Positions 43,878 through 52,580 of a stretch of DNA of 64,000 nucleotides are shown here, in pieces. A program made the position numbers and the translations under genes. Within the stretch, counting starts at the first letter, position 1. Each line of letters starts with the position of its first letter. Below the pieces are notes generated by a model, which made no database searches, had not been told where the DNA came from, and saw only the letters and a program-made list of their open reading frames with translations. This DNA is from CAKUFA01 sp963646285. GTDB taxonomy: Bacteria; Bacillota; Clostridia; Christensenellales; Aristaeellaceae. The stretch covers positions 1-64,000 of the forward strand of contig CAVIWF010000001.1 in the NCBI GenBank assembly GCA_963646285.1, given 5' to 3'.

Positions 43878-44629
43878 TAGCCGAACCTCCCTGTAATGTA
43901 ATCTTCTGTTCGCTTATCCTTCGGCATGGAGAACAGTTTCCCTGTCTCTCCAACCTCCACCATGTCGCCTAAGAGGAAGAAGGCCGTTATATCGCTGATT
44001 CGCACAGCCTGCTGCATGTTGTGGGTCACAATGGCAATGGTGTACTGACCCTTCAGCTGCAGGCAAAGCTCCTCAATCTTGGAGGTGGAAATGGGATCCA
44101 GTGCGCTGGTGGGTTCGTCCATCAGCAGCACTTCCGGCTTGACGGCCAGGGCACGGGCGATGCACAGCCGCTGCTGTTGACCGCCGGAAAGACCCAGGGC
44201 GCTTTTGTTCAGCCGATCCTTCAGTTCATCCCAAATGGCAGCATCCCGAAGGGAAGTTTCCACCAGTTCATCCAGCTGAGATTTTTTGTGCACACCATGG
44301 GTGCGGGGGCCGTAGGCGATGTTGTCATAGACGCTCATGGGGAAAGGATTGGGCTTCTGGAAGACCATGCCAACCCGGCGGCGCAGGAGGTTCACATCCA
44401 TGTCGCCGTAAATATCTTCGCCATCCAGGGTGACTTTTCCTGTTACCCGGCAATCAGGTACCAAATCATTCATACGGTTCAGGGTTTTCAGCAGGGTGGA
44501 TTTGCCGCAGCCGGAAGGACCGATGAAAGCAGTGATTTCCTTTTCGGCAATGTCCAGATTGATGCCCTTCAGGGCATGGAAGGAACCATAGTACAGGTTC
44601 AAATCTTTAATGGCAATTTTGGCGTTCAT
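43877..44629 (-). CDS. pstB: PstB, phosphate ABC transporter ATPase
   Basis: 250 residues with Walker A GPSGCGKST, signature LSGGQQQRLCIARAL, Walker B VLLMDEPTSALD and the H-loop His in THNMQQA. Start ATG at 44629 (MNAKIAIKDLNLYYG); the frame stays open far upstream through pstA but that is not coding. It powers phosphate uptake through PstA/PstC. Confidence 0.96.
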   Translation of the reverse strand: MNAKIAIKDLNLYYGSFHALKGINLDIAEKEITAFIGPSGCGKSTLLKTLNRMNDLVPDCRVTGKVTLDGEDIYGDMDVNLLRRRVGMVFQKPNPFPMSVYDNIAYGPRTHGVHKKSQLDELVETSLRDAAIWDELKDRLNKSALGLSGGQQQRLCIARALAVKPEVLLMDEPTSALDPISTSKIEELCLQLKGQYTIAIVTHNMQQAVRISDITAFFLLGDMVEVGETGKLFSMPKDKRTEDYITGRFG

Positions 44630-45558
44630 GCTTTGCCTCCGATCTTCTTGGAAATCAGGGTGGACAGTCCGTTCATGCCAAGCACGAACAGCAGCAGAAT
44701 AACGGCGGTGGCGTAGGCTTCGCCGATGTACAGCCCTTCGCCGGAAAGTACGTACATGTGCAGGGACAGGGTACGGCCGGAGGAAAGAATGTTTTCCGGC
44801 AGCTTGGCCACCGTGCCGGTGGTATACAGCAAGGCGGCAGTTTCGCCCACGATACGGCCAATGGCCAGCACAATGCCGGAAAGAATCCCGGGCATGGCAG
44901 GGGGCAGGACGATCTTCATCACCGTGCGCAGCTTGCCAGCACCAAGGCCGAAGGAGCCCTCCCGGTAGCTGTCCGGCACGGAAAGCAGGGCTTCCTCCGT
45001 GGTGCGGAGAATCAGGGGCAGCACCATCAGTGCCAGCGTCAGGGCACCGGAGAGCAGGGACAGCTTCAGCGACAGGGCGTTCACGAAGCACATCATGCCG
45101 AAAAGGCCGTAAATGATGCTGGGAATACCGCTGAGAGTTTCTGCTGTAATGCGAATCAGCCGCACCACCACGCTGTTGCGTTTGGCATACTCGGCCAGGT
45201 AGATGGCGCCGCCGATGCCCAGGGGAATGGAGACAAGCAGTGCCAAGACCGTAATGATCAGCGTGTTGATGAGGGAAGGCAGCATGCTTTGATTCTCTGT
45301 GGTAAAGTTCAGGGAGAACAGTTCCGGCTTCAGGTTCGGGATGCCCTTGACCAGAATGTCCCCAATCAAGTACAGCAGGGAGAAAAGGGTGATCATCATG
45401 GCCAGACGGCACAGGATCCGTACCAGAGCACTAAAGGGATGGCGAACCAGCCGGTTCTTTTCCTTTTTGAAGAAAAGCCGAAGCTGATCACCGGCAGAAG
45501 GCTTGGGGGGCACGGTGTCCTGTGGGGCAGGCTGGTTGGACAGGCAAAGGCTGCTCAT
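44626..45558 (-). CDS. pstA: PstA, phosphate ABC transporter permease
   Basis: 310 residues with six membrane segments and the permease EAA loop region (SYREGSFGLGAGKLRTV). An N-terminal cytoplasmic extension of about 40 residues, Pro-rich then basic, precedes the first helix and is not usual. Overlaps pstB and pstC by four bases each. Confidence 0.94.
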   Translation of the reverse strand: MSSLCLSNQPAPQDTVPPKPSAGDQLRLFFKKEKNRLVRHPFSALVRILCRLAMMITLFSLLYLIGDILVKGIPNLKPELFSLNFTTENQSMLPSLINTLIITVLALLVSIPLGIGGAIYLAEYAKRNSVVVRLIRITAETLSGIPSIIYGLFGMMCFVNALSLKLSLLSGALTLALMVLPLILRTTEEALLSVPDSYREGSFGLGAGKLRTVMKIVLPPAMPGILSGIVLAIGRIVGETAALLYTTGTVAKLPENILSSGRTLSLHMYVLSGEGLYIGEAYATAVILLLFVLGMNGLSTLISKKIGGKA

Positions 45559-46424
45559 TGAGCTTCCCTCCTTTTCAGGGCTGAAAACAGCAGGTTGATG
45601 AGCAGAATAAAGACAAACAGCACAACGCCGGTGGCAATGAGGGCTTCCCGGTGAAGGTCAGCAGCGTAGCCCATTTCCGTGACAATGTTGCTGGTCAGGG
45701 TACGCACGCCCTTTAGGATGCCCTTGGGCATGCGTGCCTGATTGCCGGCTACCATGACCACAGCCATAGTTTCACCAATGGCACGGCCGATGGACAGCAC
45801 CACTGCAGCCAGAATGCCGCTTTTCGCTGCGGGAATCGTGGCACGGAATACACTGCGTTCATCTGTTGCCCCCAGGGCCAGGCTGCCTTCATAGTAGCTT
45901 TCCGGCACGGCACGAACGGCGCTGGCCGTCAGCTGGATCATGGTGGGAAGAATCATCATGCCCAGCAGCAGGCTTGCGGTTAGAATGCTCATACCCTGTC
46001 CGCCGAAAACCTTCCGTACCAGCGGCACCAGGGTGGTAATGCCAAAGAAGCCATACACCACGCTGGGCACGCCAGCCATGAGGGCGATCAGAGGCTGGAG
46101 CACCTTTTCAATCTTTTTCGGGCAAAAGTGTGCCATGTAGACCCCGGCAAGAATACCAATGGGTGCGCCTACCAGCAAGGCACCGGCTGTAACGTACACA
46201 CTGCCCAGAATCATGGGCAGAATGCCATAGGTGCCTGCATTGCCGTCTCCGGGTGCCCAGGTGGTTCCGGAAAGGAACGACCACAGGTTGTATTTGCTGA
46301 AGAACGGAAGACCGTTGGCAAAGAGGAAGACGCAAATCAGCAGCACCGCAGCAATGCAGAACAAGGCCGCCGCTGCAAAGACCCATCGCATGATCTGCTC
46401 CTTCCAATGCGTTTTCGCTTGCAT
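45555..46424 (-). CDS. pstC: PstC, phosphate ABC transporter permease
   Basis: 289 residues, six membrane segments, EAA loop around SYYEGSLALGATDERSV. AAAGGATG precedes the ATG. First gene of the minus-strand pst-pho operon; its promoter region carries an array of Pho boxes shared with the divergent pstS. Confidence 0.94.
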   Translation of the reverse strand: MQAKTHWKEQIMRWVFAAAALFCIAAVLLICVFLFANGLPFFSKYNLWSFLSGTTWAPGDGNAGTYGILPMILGSVYVTAGALLVGAPIGILAGVYMAHFCPKKIEKVLQPLIALMAGVPSVVYGFFGITTLVPLVRKVFGGQGMSILTASLLLGMMILPTMIQLTASAVRAVPESYYEGSLALGATDERSVFRATIPAAKSGILAAVVLSIGRAIGETMAVVMVAGNQARMPKGILKGVRTLTSNIVTEMGYAADLHREALIATGVVLFVFILLINLLFSALKRREAQ

Positions 46425-46477
46425 TTCGTTACTTCATCCTTTCATTGATATGTACAGTTTCTATGGTAATCCATGTA

Positions 46478-46516
46478 TGTAAAAGGGTAAGAGGGAATGT
46501 GTAAAATCTATGTAAA
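46478..46516 (-). promoter_or_regulatory. Pho box array for pstC
   Basis: TGTAAA on the plus strand (TTTACA on minus) at 46478-46483, 46500-46505 and 46511-46516, with spacings of 22 and 11 bases. This is the direct-repeat phasing of PhoP boxes of Bacillus type. Confidence 0.75.
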
Positions 46517-46584
46517 ATCTTCTGTCCAACGGCGGAGAAACGGAATTCTTTCATTATATAACCGGGAAAAGTGCCTCTTTGAAT

Positions 46585-46639
46585 TTTACATGGGTTTTAC
46601 ATTAGCGTGCTTTTGCTTTTTACACCGGGTGGGTAGAAT
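46585..46639 (+). promoter_or_regulatory. Pho box array and -10 of pstS
   Basis: TTTACA at 46585-46590, 46596-46601 and 46619-46624 (spacings 11 and 23), then TAGAAT at 46634-46639 as a -10. There is no good -35, so activation by the bound regulator is likely. The array mirrors the one facing pstC. Confidence 0.75.
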
Positions 46640-46674
46640 ACATCATGTACCGAACAGAAAGGAAGGTAACGAAC

Positions 46675-47514
46675 ATGAAGAAGATTGCAAGTTTGGCCCT
46701 GTCCCTGATGATGGCTGTAACGGCCACCAGCGCTTTCGCAGCAAGCGAGATCACGGTCATCAGCCGTGAAGCAGGTTCCGGCACCCGTGGTGCTTTCATC
46801 GAGCTGACTGGCGTGGAAGCCAAGAACGAAGCAGGTGAAAAGGTTGACCACACCTATGAAGAAGCTATCATCCAGAACGGCACTGCTCAGGTGCTGACCA
46901 CCGTGGAGGGCGATGAAAACGCCATCGGCTACATCTCCCTGGGTTCCCTGAACGAAAAGGTGAAGGCTGTTACCGTGGAAGGCGTGGAAGCCACCGCTGA
47001 GAACGTGAAGAACGGCACCTATGCCCTGGCTCGTCCCTTCAACATCGCTGTGAAGGAAGGCCTGAGCGAAACTGCACAGGACTTTGTGAACTGGCTGGCC
47101 AGTGCTGATGCACAGACCATCGTGACCGACAAGGGCTATGTGGCCAAGGAAGCAGAGGAGTATGTTGCTGCTCCTAAGGCAGGCAAGATTGTCATCGGCG
47201 GTTCCTCCTCTGTGGGCCCCCTGATGGAGAAGCTTGTTGAAGCTTACATGACTGTCAACCCCGATGTGACCATCGAAGTGCAGATCAGCGACTCCACCAC
47301 CGGCATGACCGGCGCAGCCGACGGCACCTTCGACATCGGCATGGCTTCCCGTGAACTGAAGGACTCCGAAAAGGAAAAGCTCACCGGCATCACCATCTGC
47401 CAGGACGGTATCGCAGTGATTGTGAACACCAACAATGCTGTGGAAAACCTGACCATTGAGCAGATTCGTCAGATCTTTGTCGGCGAAGTGACCGACTGGT
47501 CCGCCCTGAACTAA
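46675..47514 (+). CDS. pstS: PstS-like phosphate-binding protein with circularly permuted halves
   Basis: 279 residues; signal peptide 1-22 (cleavage near AFA), no lipobox. Residues 25-163 correspond to the usual C-terminal half of PstS (SREAGSGTRGAF at 30-41; AIGYISLGSL; YALARPFNIAV; WLASADAQ). Residues 171-279 correspond to the usual N-terminal half (IVIGGSSSVGPLMEKL at 172-187; SDSTTGMTG at 205-213; FDIGMASRELKD at 219-230; EVTDWSALN at the end). In ordinary PstS the segment DWS... leads into ITVISREAGSGTR. All phosphate-contact motifs are present, so the protein is likely functional. Start ATG after GGAAGG. It is divergent from pstC and has its own terminator. Confidence 0.9.
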   Translation: MKKIASLALSLMMAVTATSAFAASEITVISREAGSGTRGAFIELTGVEAKNEAGEKVDHTYEEAIIQNGTAQVLTTVEGDENAIGYISLGSLNEKVKAVTVEGVEATAENVKNGTYALARPFNIAVKEGLSETAQDFVNWLASADAQTIVTDKGYVAKEAEEYVAAPKAGKIVIGGSSSVGPLMEKLVEAYMTVNPDVTIEVQISDSTTGMTGAADGTFDIGMASRELKDSEKEKLTGITICQDGIAVIVNTNNAVENLTIEQIRQIFVGEVTDWSALN

Positions 47515-47533
47515 AACAGAACATAACAAAAAG

Positions 47534-47580
47534 CGAGCGGCTCCTGACAGCAATGTGAGGAGCCGCTCGTTTAATGTTTT
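47534..47580. terminator. Bidirectional terminator between pstS and potD
   Basis: CGAGCGGCTCCT (47534-47545) pairs with AGGAGCCGCTCG (47558-47569). It is followed by TTTAATGTTTTT on plus and CTTTTTG on minus. Confidence 0.9.
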
Positions 47581-47605
47581 TGGGTTATCAACTAGGGAAG
47601 AGAAT

Positions 47606-48643
47606 TTACCGTGCGTTGCGCACCTCTGCCCACAGGGCGTTGTACACAGCCAGGAAGGAGCTGTCGATGTCGTTGAAGTACTCGCAGTTGGCAAGATCTT
47701 CGGCGGCAGGGTTCATGACGGAATTGGAGGTATATTCTTCACCCATCAGCTCAATAGCGCCGCTGTTGGGGGAAGAGTACCAGATGGTCTCGCAGTTCTT
47801 CTGCGCAATGTCAGGCCGGCACAGAAAGTCAATGAACTTCTCTGCATTCTCCTTATTCTTTGCATCCTTGGGGATGACCATGCAGTCCACCCACACATTG
47901 CTGCCTTCCTTGGGGATGGCATAGGCCAAATCGGGATTCAGGTCAATGGCGTACTGGGCATCGCCGGACCACATAACTGCCAGGGCAGCCTCGTTCATGA
48001 CCATCTTGTCCTTGGTTTCGTCCACCTGATAGGCCTTTACAATGCCTGCCTGCTTCTGCTCAATGAGCTTGTCCTTGGCAGCTTCCAGTGCCAGAATGTC
48101 CCGGGTGTTCATGGAATAGCCCAGGTAGCGCAGGGTAATGCCCATGGAGTCACGGATGGAGTCCAGCATGAAAACGTTGTTTACGTACTTTTCGTCCCAC
48201 AGGATGCCCCAGGAATCCACCGGCTCATCCACCATGGTGGTGTTGTACAGAATGCCTACAGTGCCCCACATGTAAGGCATGGAGTGGGCGTTGTCCGCAT
48301 CATAGGAAGGGTTGCGGAGATTGTCCAGCAGGTACTTGGCGTTGGGAATGTTGTCGTAGTTCAGCTCAGCCAGCAGACCCTTTTCCAGCATCCGCTCCAC
48401 AATGTATTCGGAGGGGAAGCACACGTCAAAGGCGCTGGGGGAGGCTTCCACCTGCACCATCATGTCCTCGTTGGTGGTGAAGGACATGTAGTTGACCTTA
48501 ATGCCGGTTTCTTCCTCAAACTGCTTAATAACGTCTTCATCAATGTAGTCCACCCAGTTGAAAACGTTGACCACCTCATCGGCCAGTGCACAAACAGGGA
48601 GGAACAGGGTCAGTGCCAGCAGCAGAGCGATTACTTTTTTCAT
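47606..48643 (-). CDS. potD: PotD-type polyamine-binding protein, copy 1
   Basis: 345 residues with a signal peptide ending near ALA and no clear lipobox. Mature start EVVNVFNWVDYIDEDVIKQF is the classic PotD N terminus. SEYIVERM, PYMWGTVGILYN and LAVMWSGDAQYA also match. It binds spermidine or putrescine for PotABC. It is the last gene of the operon, 30 bases after a close paralogue. Confidence 0.92.
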   Translation of the reverse strand: MKKVIALLLALTLFLPVCALADEVVNVFNWVDYIDEDVIKQFEEETGIKVNYMSFTTNEDMMVQVEASPSAFDVCFPSEYIVERMLEKGLLAELNYDNIPNAKYLLDNLRNPSYDADNAHSMPYMWGTVGILYNTTMVDEPVDSWGILWDEKYVNNVFMLDSIRDSMGITLRYLGYSMNTRDILALEAAKDKLIEQKQAGIVKAYQVDETKDKMVMNEAALAVMWSGDAQYAIDLNPDLAYAIPKEGSNVWVDCMVIPKDAKNKENAEKFIDFLCRPDIAQKNCETIWYSSPNSGAIELMGEEYTSNSVMNPAAEDLANCEYFNDIDSSFLAVYNALWAEVRNAR

Positions 48644-48673
48644 GGGACATCCTCCTTTTCATCCTTGATGGAT

Positions 48674-49711
48674 TTACTTGGCGTTCTTCACGTCATTCCA
48701 CAGGGCATTGTAAATGGACAGGTAAGCAGCGTCCAGGTCATGGATGGTTTCGCAGCGGGCAACAGCGTCATCCGAAGGATTCATCACGTTGTTGTTGGCG
48801 TAGCTTTCGCCCATCAGTTCGATGGCAGCAGCATTGGGGGAAGAATACATGATGTATTCGCAGTTCTGCTTGGCAATGTCGGGGCGGCACAGGAAGTTGA
48901 TGAACTTCTCGGCGTTTTCCTTGTTGGCGGCAGTCTTGGGGATGACCATGCAGTCCACCCACACGTTGCTGCCTTCCTTGGGGATCACATAGGCCAGATC
49001 AGGGTTCAGGGAGATGGCATACTGAGCATCGCCGGACCACATGACAGCCAGAGCAGCTTCACCCTGAATCATCATGTCCTTGGTCTGATCCACCTGGTAG
49101 GCCTTCACCATGCCTGCCTGCTTCTGCTCAATGAGCTTTTCCTTGGCGGCTTCCAGTGCCGTAATATCCGTGGTGGACATGTTGCTGCCCAGCATCCGCA
49201 GGGTCAGACCCATGGTGTTGCGGATGGAGTCCAGCATGATCACGCTGCCCTTGTACCGCTCATCCCACAGCACTGTCCAGGAATCAGGCTCTTCCTCCAC
49301 CATGGTCTTGTTGTAAACCAGGCCGGTGGTGCCCCACATGTAAGGAACGGAGTGGGCGTTGTTGGCATCATAGGTGGGGTTCTTCAGGCTGTCCAGAATA
49401 TATTCCATGTTGGGCACGTTGTCATAGTTGATTTCGGCCAGCATGTCGTTTTGCATCAATCGTTCCACAATATATTCGGAGGGGAAGCACAGGTCAAAGG
49501 AGCCGGGGTTGGCTTCCATTTGGAGAATCAGGTCTTCGTTGGTGGTGAAGCAGATGTAGTTCACCTTAATGCCGGTTTCTTCTTCAAATTGCTTGATCAC
49601 ATTCTCGTCAATGTAGTCTTCCCAGTTGAAGACATTGACCACTTCTTCAGCAGCGGCCAAGGAAGGAACCATGACCATGAGGGCCAGCAGCAGGGCGAGG
49701 AACTTTTTCAT
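48674..49711 (-). CDS. potD: PotD-type polyamine-binding protein, copy 2
   Basis: 345 residues from the ATG at 49711 (seven bases after GGAGG; the ATG at 49717 lies too close to it). Signal peptide ends near AAA; no lipobox. Closely similar to the following potD copy throughout, with differences at positions such as MLGSNMSTTDITAL. The pair points to two polyamine ligands or dosage. Confidence 0.92.
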   Translation of the reverse strand: MKKFLALLLALMVMVPSLAAAEEVVNVFNWEDYIDENVIKQFEEETGIKVNYICFTTNEDLILQMEANPGSFDLCFPSEYIVERLMQNDMLAEINYDNVPNMEYILDSLKNPTYDANNAHSVPYMWGTTGLVYNKTMVEEEPDSWTVLWDERYKGSVIMLDSIRNTMGLTLRMLGSNMSTTDITALEAAKEKLIEQKQAGMVKAYQVDQTKDMMIQGEAALAVMWSGDAQYAISLNPDLAYVIPKEGSNVWVDCMVIPKTAANKENAEKFINFLCRPDIAKQNCEYIMYSSPNAAAIELMGESYANNNVMNPSDDAVARCETIHDLDAAYLSIYNALWNDVKNAK

Positions 49712-49738
49712 GTGCATACCTCCGTGATGACAGATTTT

Positions 49739-50506
49739 TTAATTTTTTTCAGCAGTGCGGCGGTTGACAATCAACAGCAGCACCAGCAGACACAGGAACA
49801 TGAGCGCACTCAGGGCGTTCATGGAAGGCTTAATGCCCTTGCGTGCAGCGGAGTAAATCAGGGTGGACAGGTTCTGCACCAAGGGGCTGGTGGTAAAGTA
49901 GCTGATGGTGAAATCGTCCAGGGACAGGGTGAAGGCCAGCATGGCACCGGTGATAATGCCCTGCTTGCACTCGGGAATCAGCACATGGGTCAGGGCGTAA
50001 CCGGGGGTGGCACCTAAGTCCAGCGCTGCCTCGTAGGTGTGCTTGTTCATCTGCTTCAGCTTGGGCATCACAGACAGGATAACGTAGGGGGTATCAAAGG
50101 TGACGTGCGCCAGCAGCATGGTGAGATAGCCCCGCTCCACCTTGGTGAAGATGAACAGCAGCATCAGGGAGATACCGGTAACAATATCCGGCATGGTGTT
50201 GGGCAGGTTGGTCATGGTCATCATCAGGGACTGAGGACGCTTCTTCATGCTGTAAATGCCGATGGCAGCCAGCGTACCCAGCACAGTGGAAATCACCATG
50301 GCCAGCACGGCCACCGTCAGCGTTACCTGCAGGGCACCGAGAATGGAGGAATCCTGGAAAAGCTCCGCATACCAGCGCAGGGAGAAACCTTCCCACTTGG
50401 CACGGCTCTTGCCTGCATTGAAGGACTGAACGATCATGACCACAATGGGGATGTACAGGAAAACGAGAATGATGCCCAGATAGAAACGCTTGAAGAATTT
50501 CTTCAT
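49739..50506 (-). CDS. potC: PotC, polyamine ABC transporter permease
   Basis: 255 residues, six membrane segments, EAA loop TYEAALDLGATPGYALTHVLIP (part). Overlaps potB by four bases. Length and order are standard for potABCD. Confidence 0.93.
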   Translation of the reverse strand: MKKFFKRFYLGIILVFLYIPIVVMIVQSFNAGKSRAKWEGFSLRWYAELFQDSSILGALQVTLTVAVLAMVISTVLGTLAAIGIYSMKKRPQSLMMTMTNLPNTMPDIVTGISLMLLFIFTKVERGYLTMLLAHVTFDTPYVILSVMPKLKQMNKHTYEAALDLGATPGYALTHVLIPECKQGIITGAMLAFTLSLDDFTISYFTTSPLVQNLSTLIYSAARKGIKPSMNALSALMFLCLLVLLLIVNRRTAEKN

Positions 50507-51489
50507 ACAATCCCGCCTCCTTCACCCTTCGGATCGGCTTTGCGCAGAATGGACAGGCTGATGAGGATCAGCAGCATCATGATCAGGCTGAGGGCACTGC
50601 CCACATTCCAGTTGCCTTCCGTGAGGAACTTCGATTCAATCAGGTCGCCAAACATCATGGTATTGCCGCCGCCCAGTACCCGGGGGATGAAGAAAGTGGT
50701 CACGGAGGGCATGAACACCATGGTAATGCCGCTGATGACCCCGGGAAGGCTCAATGGCGCCGTGACCCGGGTGAAGGTGTGCCAGTCGTTGCAGCCCAAA
50801 TCCTGGGCAGCTTCACCCAGCCGGGGATCCAGCTTGCTCAGGCTGGTGTAAATGGGGAATACCATGAAGGGCAGGTAGTTGTACACCATGCCCAGCAGCA
50901 CAGCGCCGGAGTTATACATGAGCTGCACGCCGTTAAAGCCCATGGCACGGAGCAGGGTGTTGATCAGTCCCTGATCTTCCAGCAGACTCATCCATGCGAT
51001 GGTGCGCAGCAGAAAGTTCATCCACATGGGGATAATGAACAGCACCACAATGGTGGAGCCCATTTTCATGTGCCGGTCAGCCATGAACAGGGCGGCGGGA
51101 TAGCCGATCATCAGGCTGATGGCCGTGCACAGGAAGGCCATCCACAGGGAGTACACAAGGGTATCCACATTGACCGTGCCACGCACAATGTACTGGGCAG
51201 CATCCGGCCCCAGGGAGGCATAAAGCTGGTTCTTGGTGTAGTTGCTGTCCCAGAAATTGCGGAAATTATCCAGCGTAAAGGCACCGTTGGTGTCCGTAAA
51301 GGCATAGTAGCCAATCAGGATCACCGGCAGAATGGTAAACAGCAGCATCCACAGGGCGTAAGGGGCGGCGAAAAGGCTCCGCTTAACGCCTCGATTCCGG
51401 CGGATGGAAATGGTGACCATGGCGGCGAAGAAGGCCAGTCCCATGCCCATCAATGCCCATGCCCACCAGGGCAGTGTCATGTTATACAT
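50503..51489 (-). CDS. potB: PotB, polyamine ABC transporter permease
   Basis: 328 residues, longer than typical PotB (about 280) because of an extra N-terminal membrane helix (PWWAWALMGMGLAFFAAMV) and a basic linker. The EAA loop LGEAAQDLGCNDWHTF is present. Overlaps the potA stop by eight bases; an ATG at 51480 is a shorter alternative start. Confidence 0.92.
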   Translation of the reverse strand: MYNMTLPWWAWALMGMGLAFFAAMVTISIRRNRGVKRSLFAAPYALWMLLFTILPVILIGYYAFTDTNGAFTLDNFRNFWDSNYTKNQLYASLGPDAAQYIVRGTVNVDTLVYSLWMAFLCTAISLMIGYPAALFMADRHMKMGSTIVVLFIIPMWMNFLLRTIAWMSLLEDQGLINTLLRAMGFNGVQLMYNSGAVLLGMVYNYLPFMVFPIYTSLSKLDPRLGEAAQDLGCNDWHTFTRVTAPLSLPGVISGITMVFMPSVTTFFIPRVLGGGNTMMFGDLIESKFLTEGNWNVGSALSLIMMLLILISLSILRKADPKGEGGGIV

Positions 51490-52543
51490 GGGCGGTCTCC
51501 TCCATGGGTTTCATGATGTGAATGTTAAAGGGCACAATGTTCAGCCCCACCCGGCTGCCCTGAGGCTGCATGGAGGTGGAATGCACCTTGAAGGTGAAAG
51601 CGCCGGTATCGATCATCATCTCATAATGCACGCCCTTGAAAAGCACGCTGGTAATGGTGCCCACCATTTGCCCCACGTCTTCCCCGACGATCATAATATC
51701 CTCCGGGCGGATCACCACGTCCACCGGCACGTTGTCGCCGAAGCCGAAGTCCACGCAGGGGAAATCGTGATCCGCAAAGGAAACAAGCTCATCCCGGATC
51801 ATGGTGCCGTGCAGGATGTTGCTTTCGCCGATGAAGTCGGCCACGAAGGCGTTTACAGGCTCGTCGTAGATTCGCTTGGGATCACCGATTTGCTGAATGT
51901 GACCGTCGTGCATCACCACTACCGTGTCACTCATGGTCAGGGCTTCCTCCTGATCGTGGGTTACATACAGGAAGGTGATGCCCAGCCGCTGCTGCATGTT
52001 CTTCAGCTCCAGCTGCATTTCCTTGCGGAGCTTCAGATCCAGTGCGCCCAAAGGCTCATCCAGCAGCAGCACTTGGGGTTCGTTAACCAGTGCGCGGGCA
52101 ATGGCTACCCGCTGCTGCTGGCCGCCGGACAGGGCGTCCACATGCCGCTTGCCGTAGCCACGCAGGTTCACAAGCTCCAGCATGGCATCCACCTTTTTGG
52201 CGATCTCGTCCTTGGGCATCTTTTTCAGCTTCAGGCCAAAGGCGATGTTATCAAATACATTCAGGTGCGGAAAGAGGGCGTACTTTTGAAAGACCGTATT
52301 CACCTGCCGCTTGTAAGGGGGCAGGTGGGCAATATCCTTTCCTTCAAACAGCAGCTGACCGGAGGACGGCGTTTCAAAGCCGCCGATAATCCGCAGGGTT
52401 GTGGTTTTGCCGCAGCCGGAAGGTCCCAGCAGGGTAACAAATTCCTTTTTACGGATATACAGGTTGATGTTGTCCAATACCGTGACGCCATCGAACTCCT
52501 TGGAAATGCCTTTTAGCTCAATCAGCCGTTCATTTTCCACCAT
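51482..52543 (-). CDS. potA: PotA, polyamine ABC transporter ATPase
   Basis: 353 residues. Walker A GPSGCGKTT, signature LSGGQQQRVAIARAL, Walker B VLLLDEPLGALD, H-loop THDQEEA, then a TOBE domain (about 270-350). Start ATG at 52543 after GGGAGG; the ATG at 52570 would precede that site. Confidence 0.95.
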   Translation of the reverse strand: MVENERLIELKGISKEFDGVTVLDNINLYIRKKEFVTLLGPSGCGKTTTLRIIGGFETPSSGQLLFEGKDIAHLPPYKRQVNTVFQKYALFPHLNVFDNIAFGLKLKKMPKDEIAKKVDAMLELVNLRGYGKRHVDALSGGQQQRVAIARALVNEPQVLLLDEPLGALDLKLRKEMQLELKNMQQRLGITFLYVTHDQEEALTMSDTVVVMHDGHIQQIGDPKRIYDEPVNAFVADFIGESNILHGTMIRDELVSFADHDFPCVDFGFGDNVPVDVVIRPEDIMIVGEDVGQMVGTITSVLFKGVHYEMMIDTGAFTFKVHSTSMQPQGSRVGLNIVPFNIHIMKPMEETAHV

Positions 52544-52580
52544 GTATGTGTTCCTCCCTGATGATTTCATTCAGTACCCG

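Noticed and set aside
43877..45412. 511-residue pstB with a long N-terminal extension
   Set aside because: The extra part is antisense-like frame overlap with pstA; the start at 44629 gives a normal PstB.
47555..50017. 820-residue plus-strand open frame opposite the potD genes
   Set aside because: It is antisense to well-supported potD genes, His/Gly/Val-rich, without domains or a ribosome site; an effect of codon bias on the real strand.
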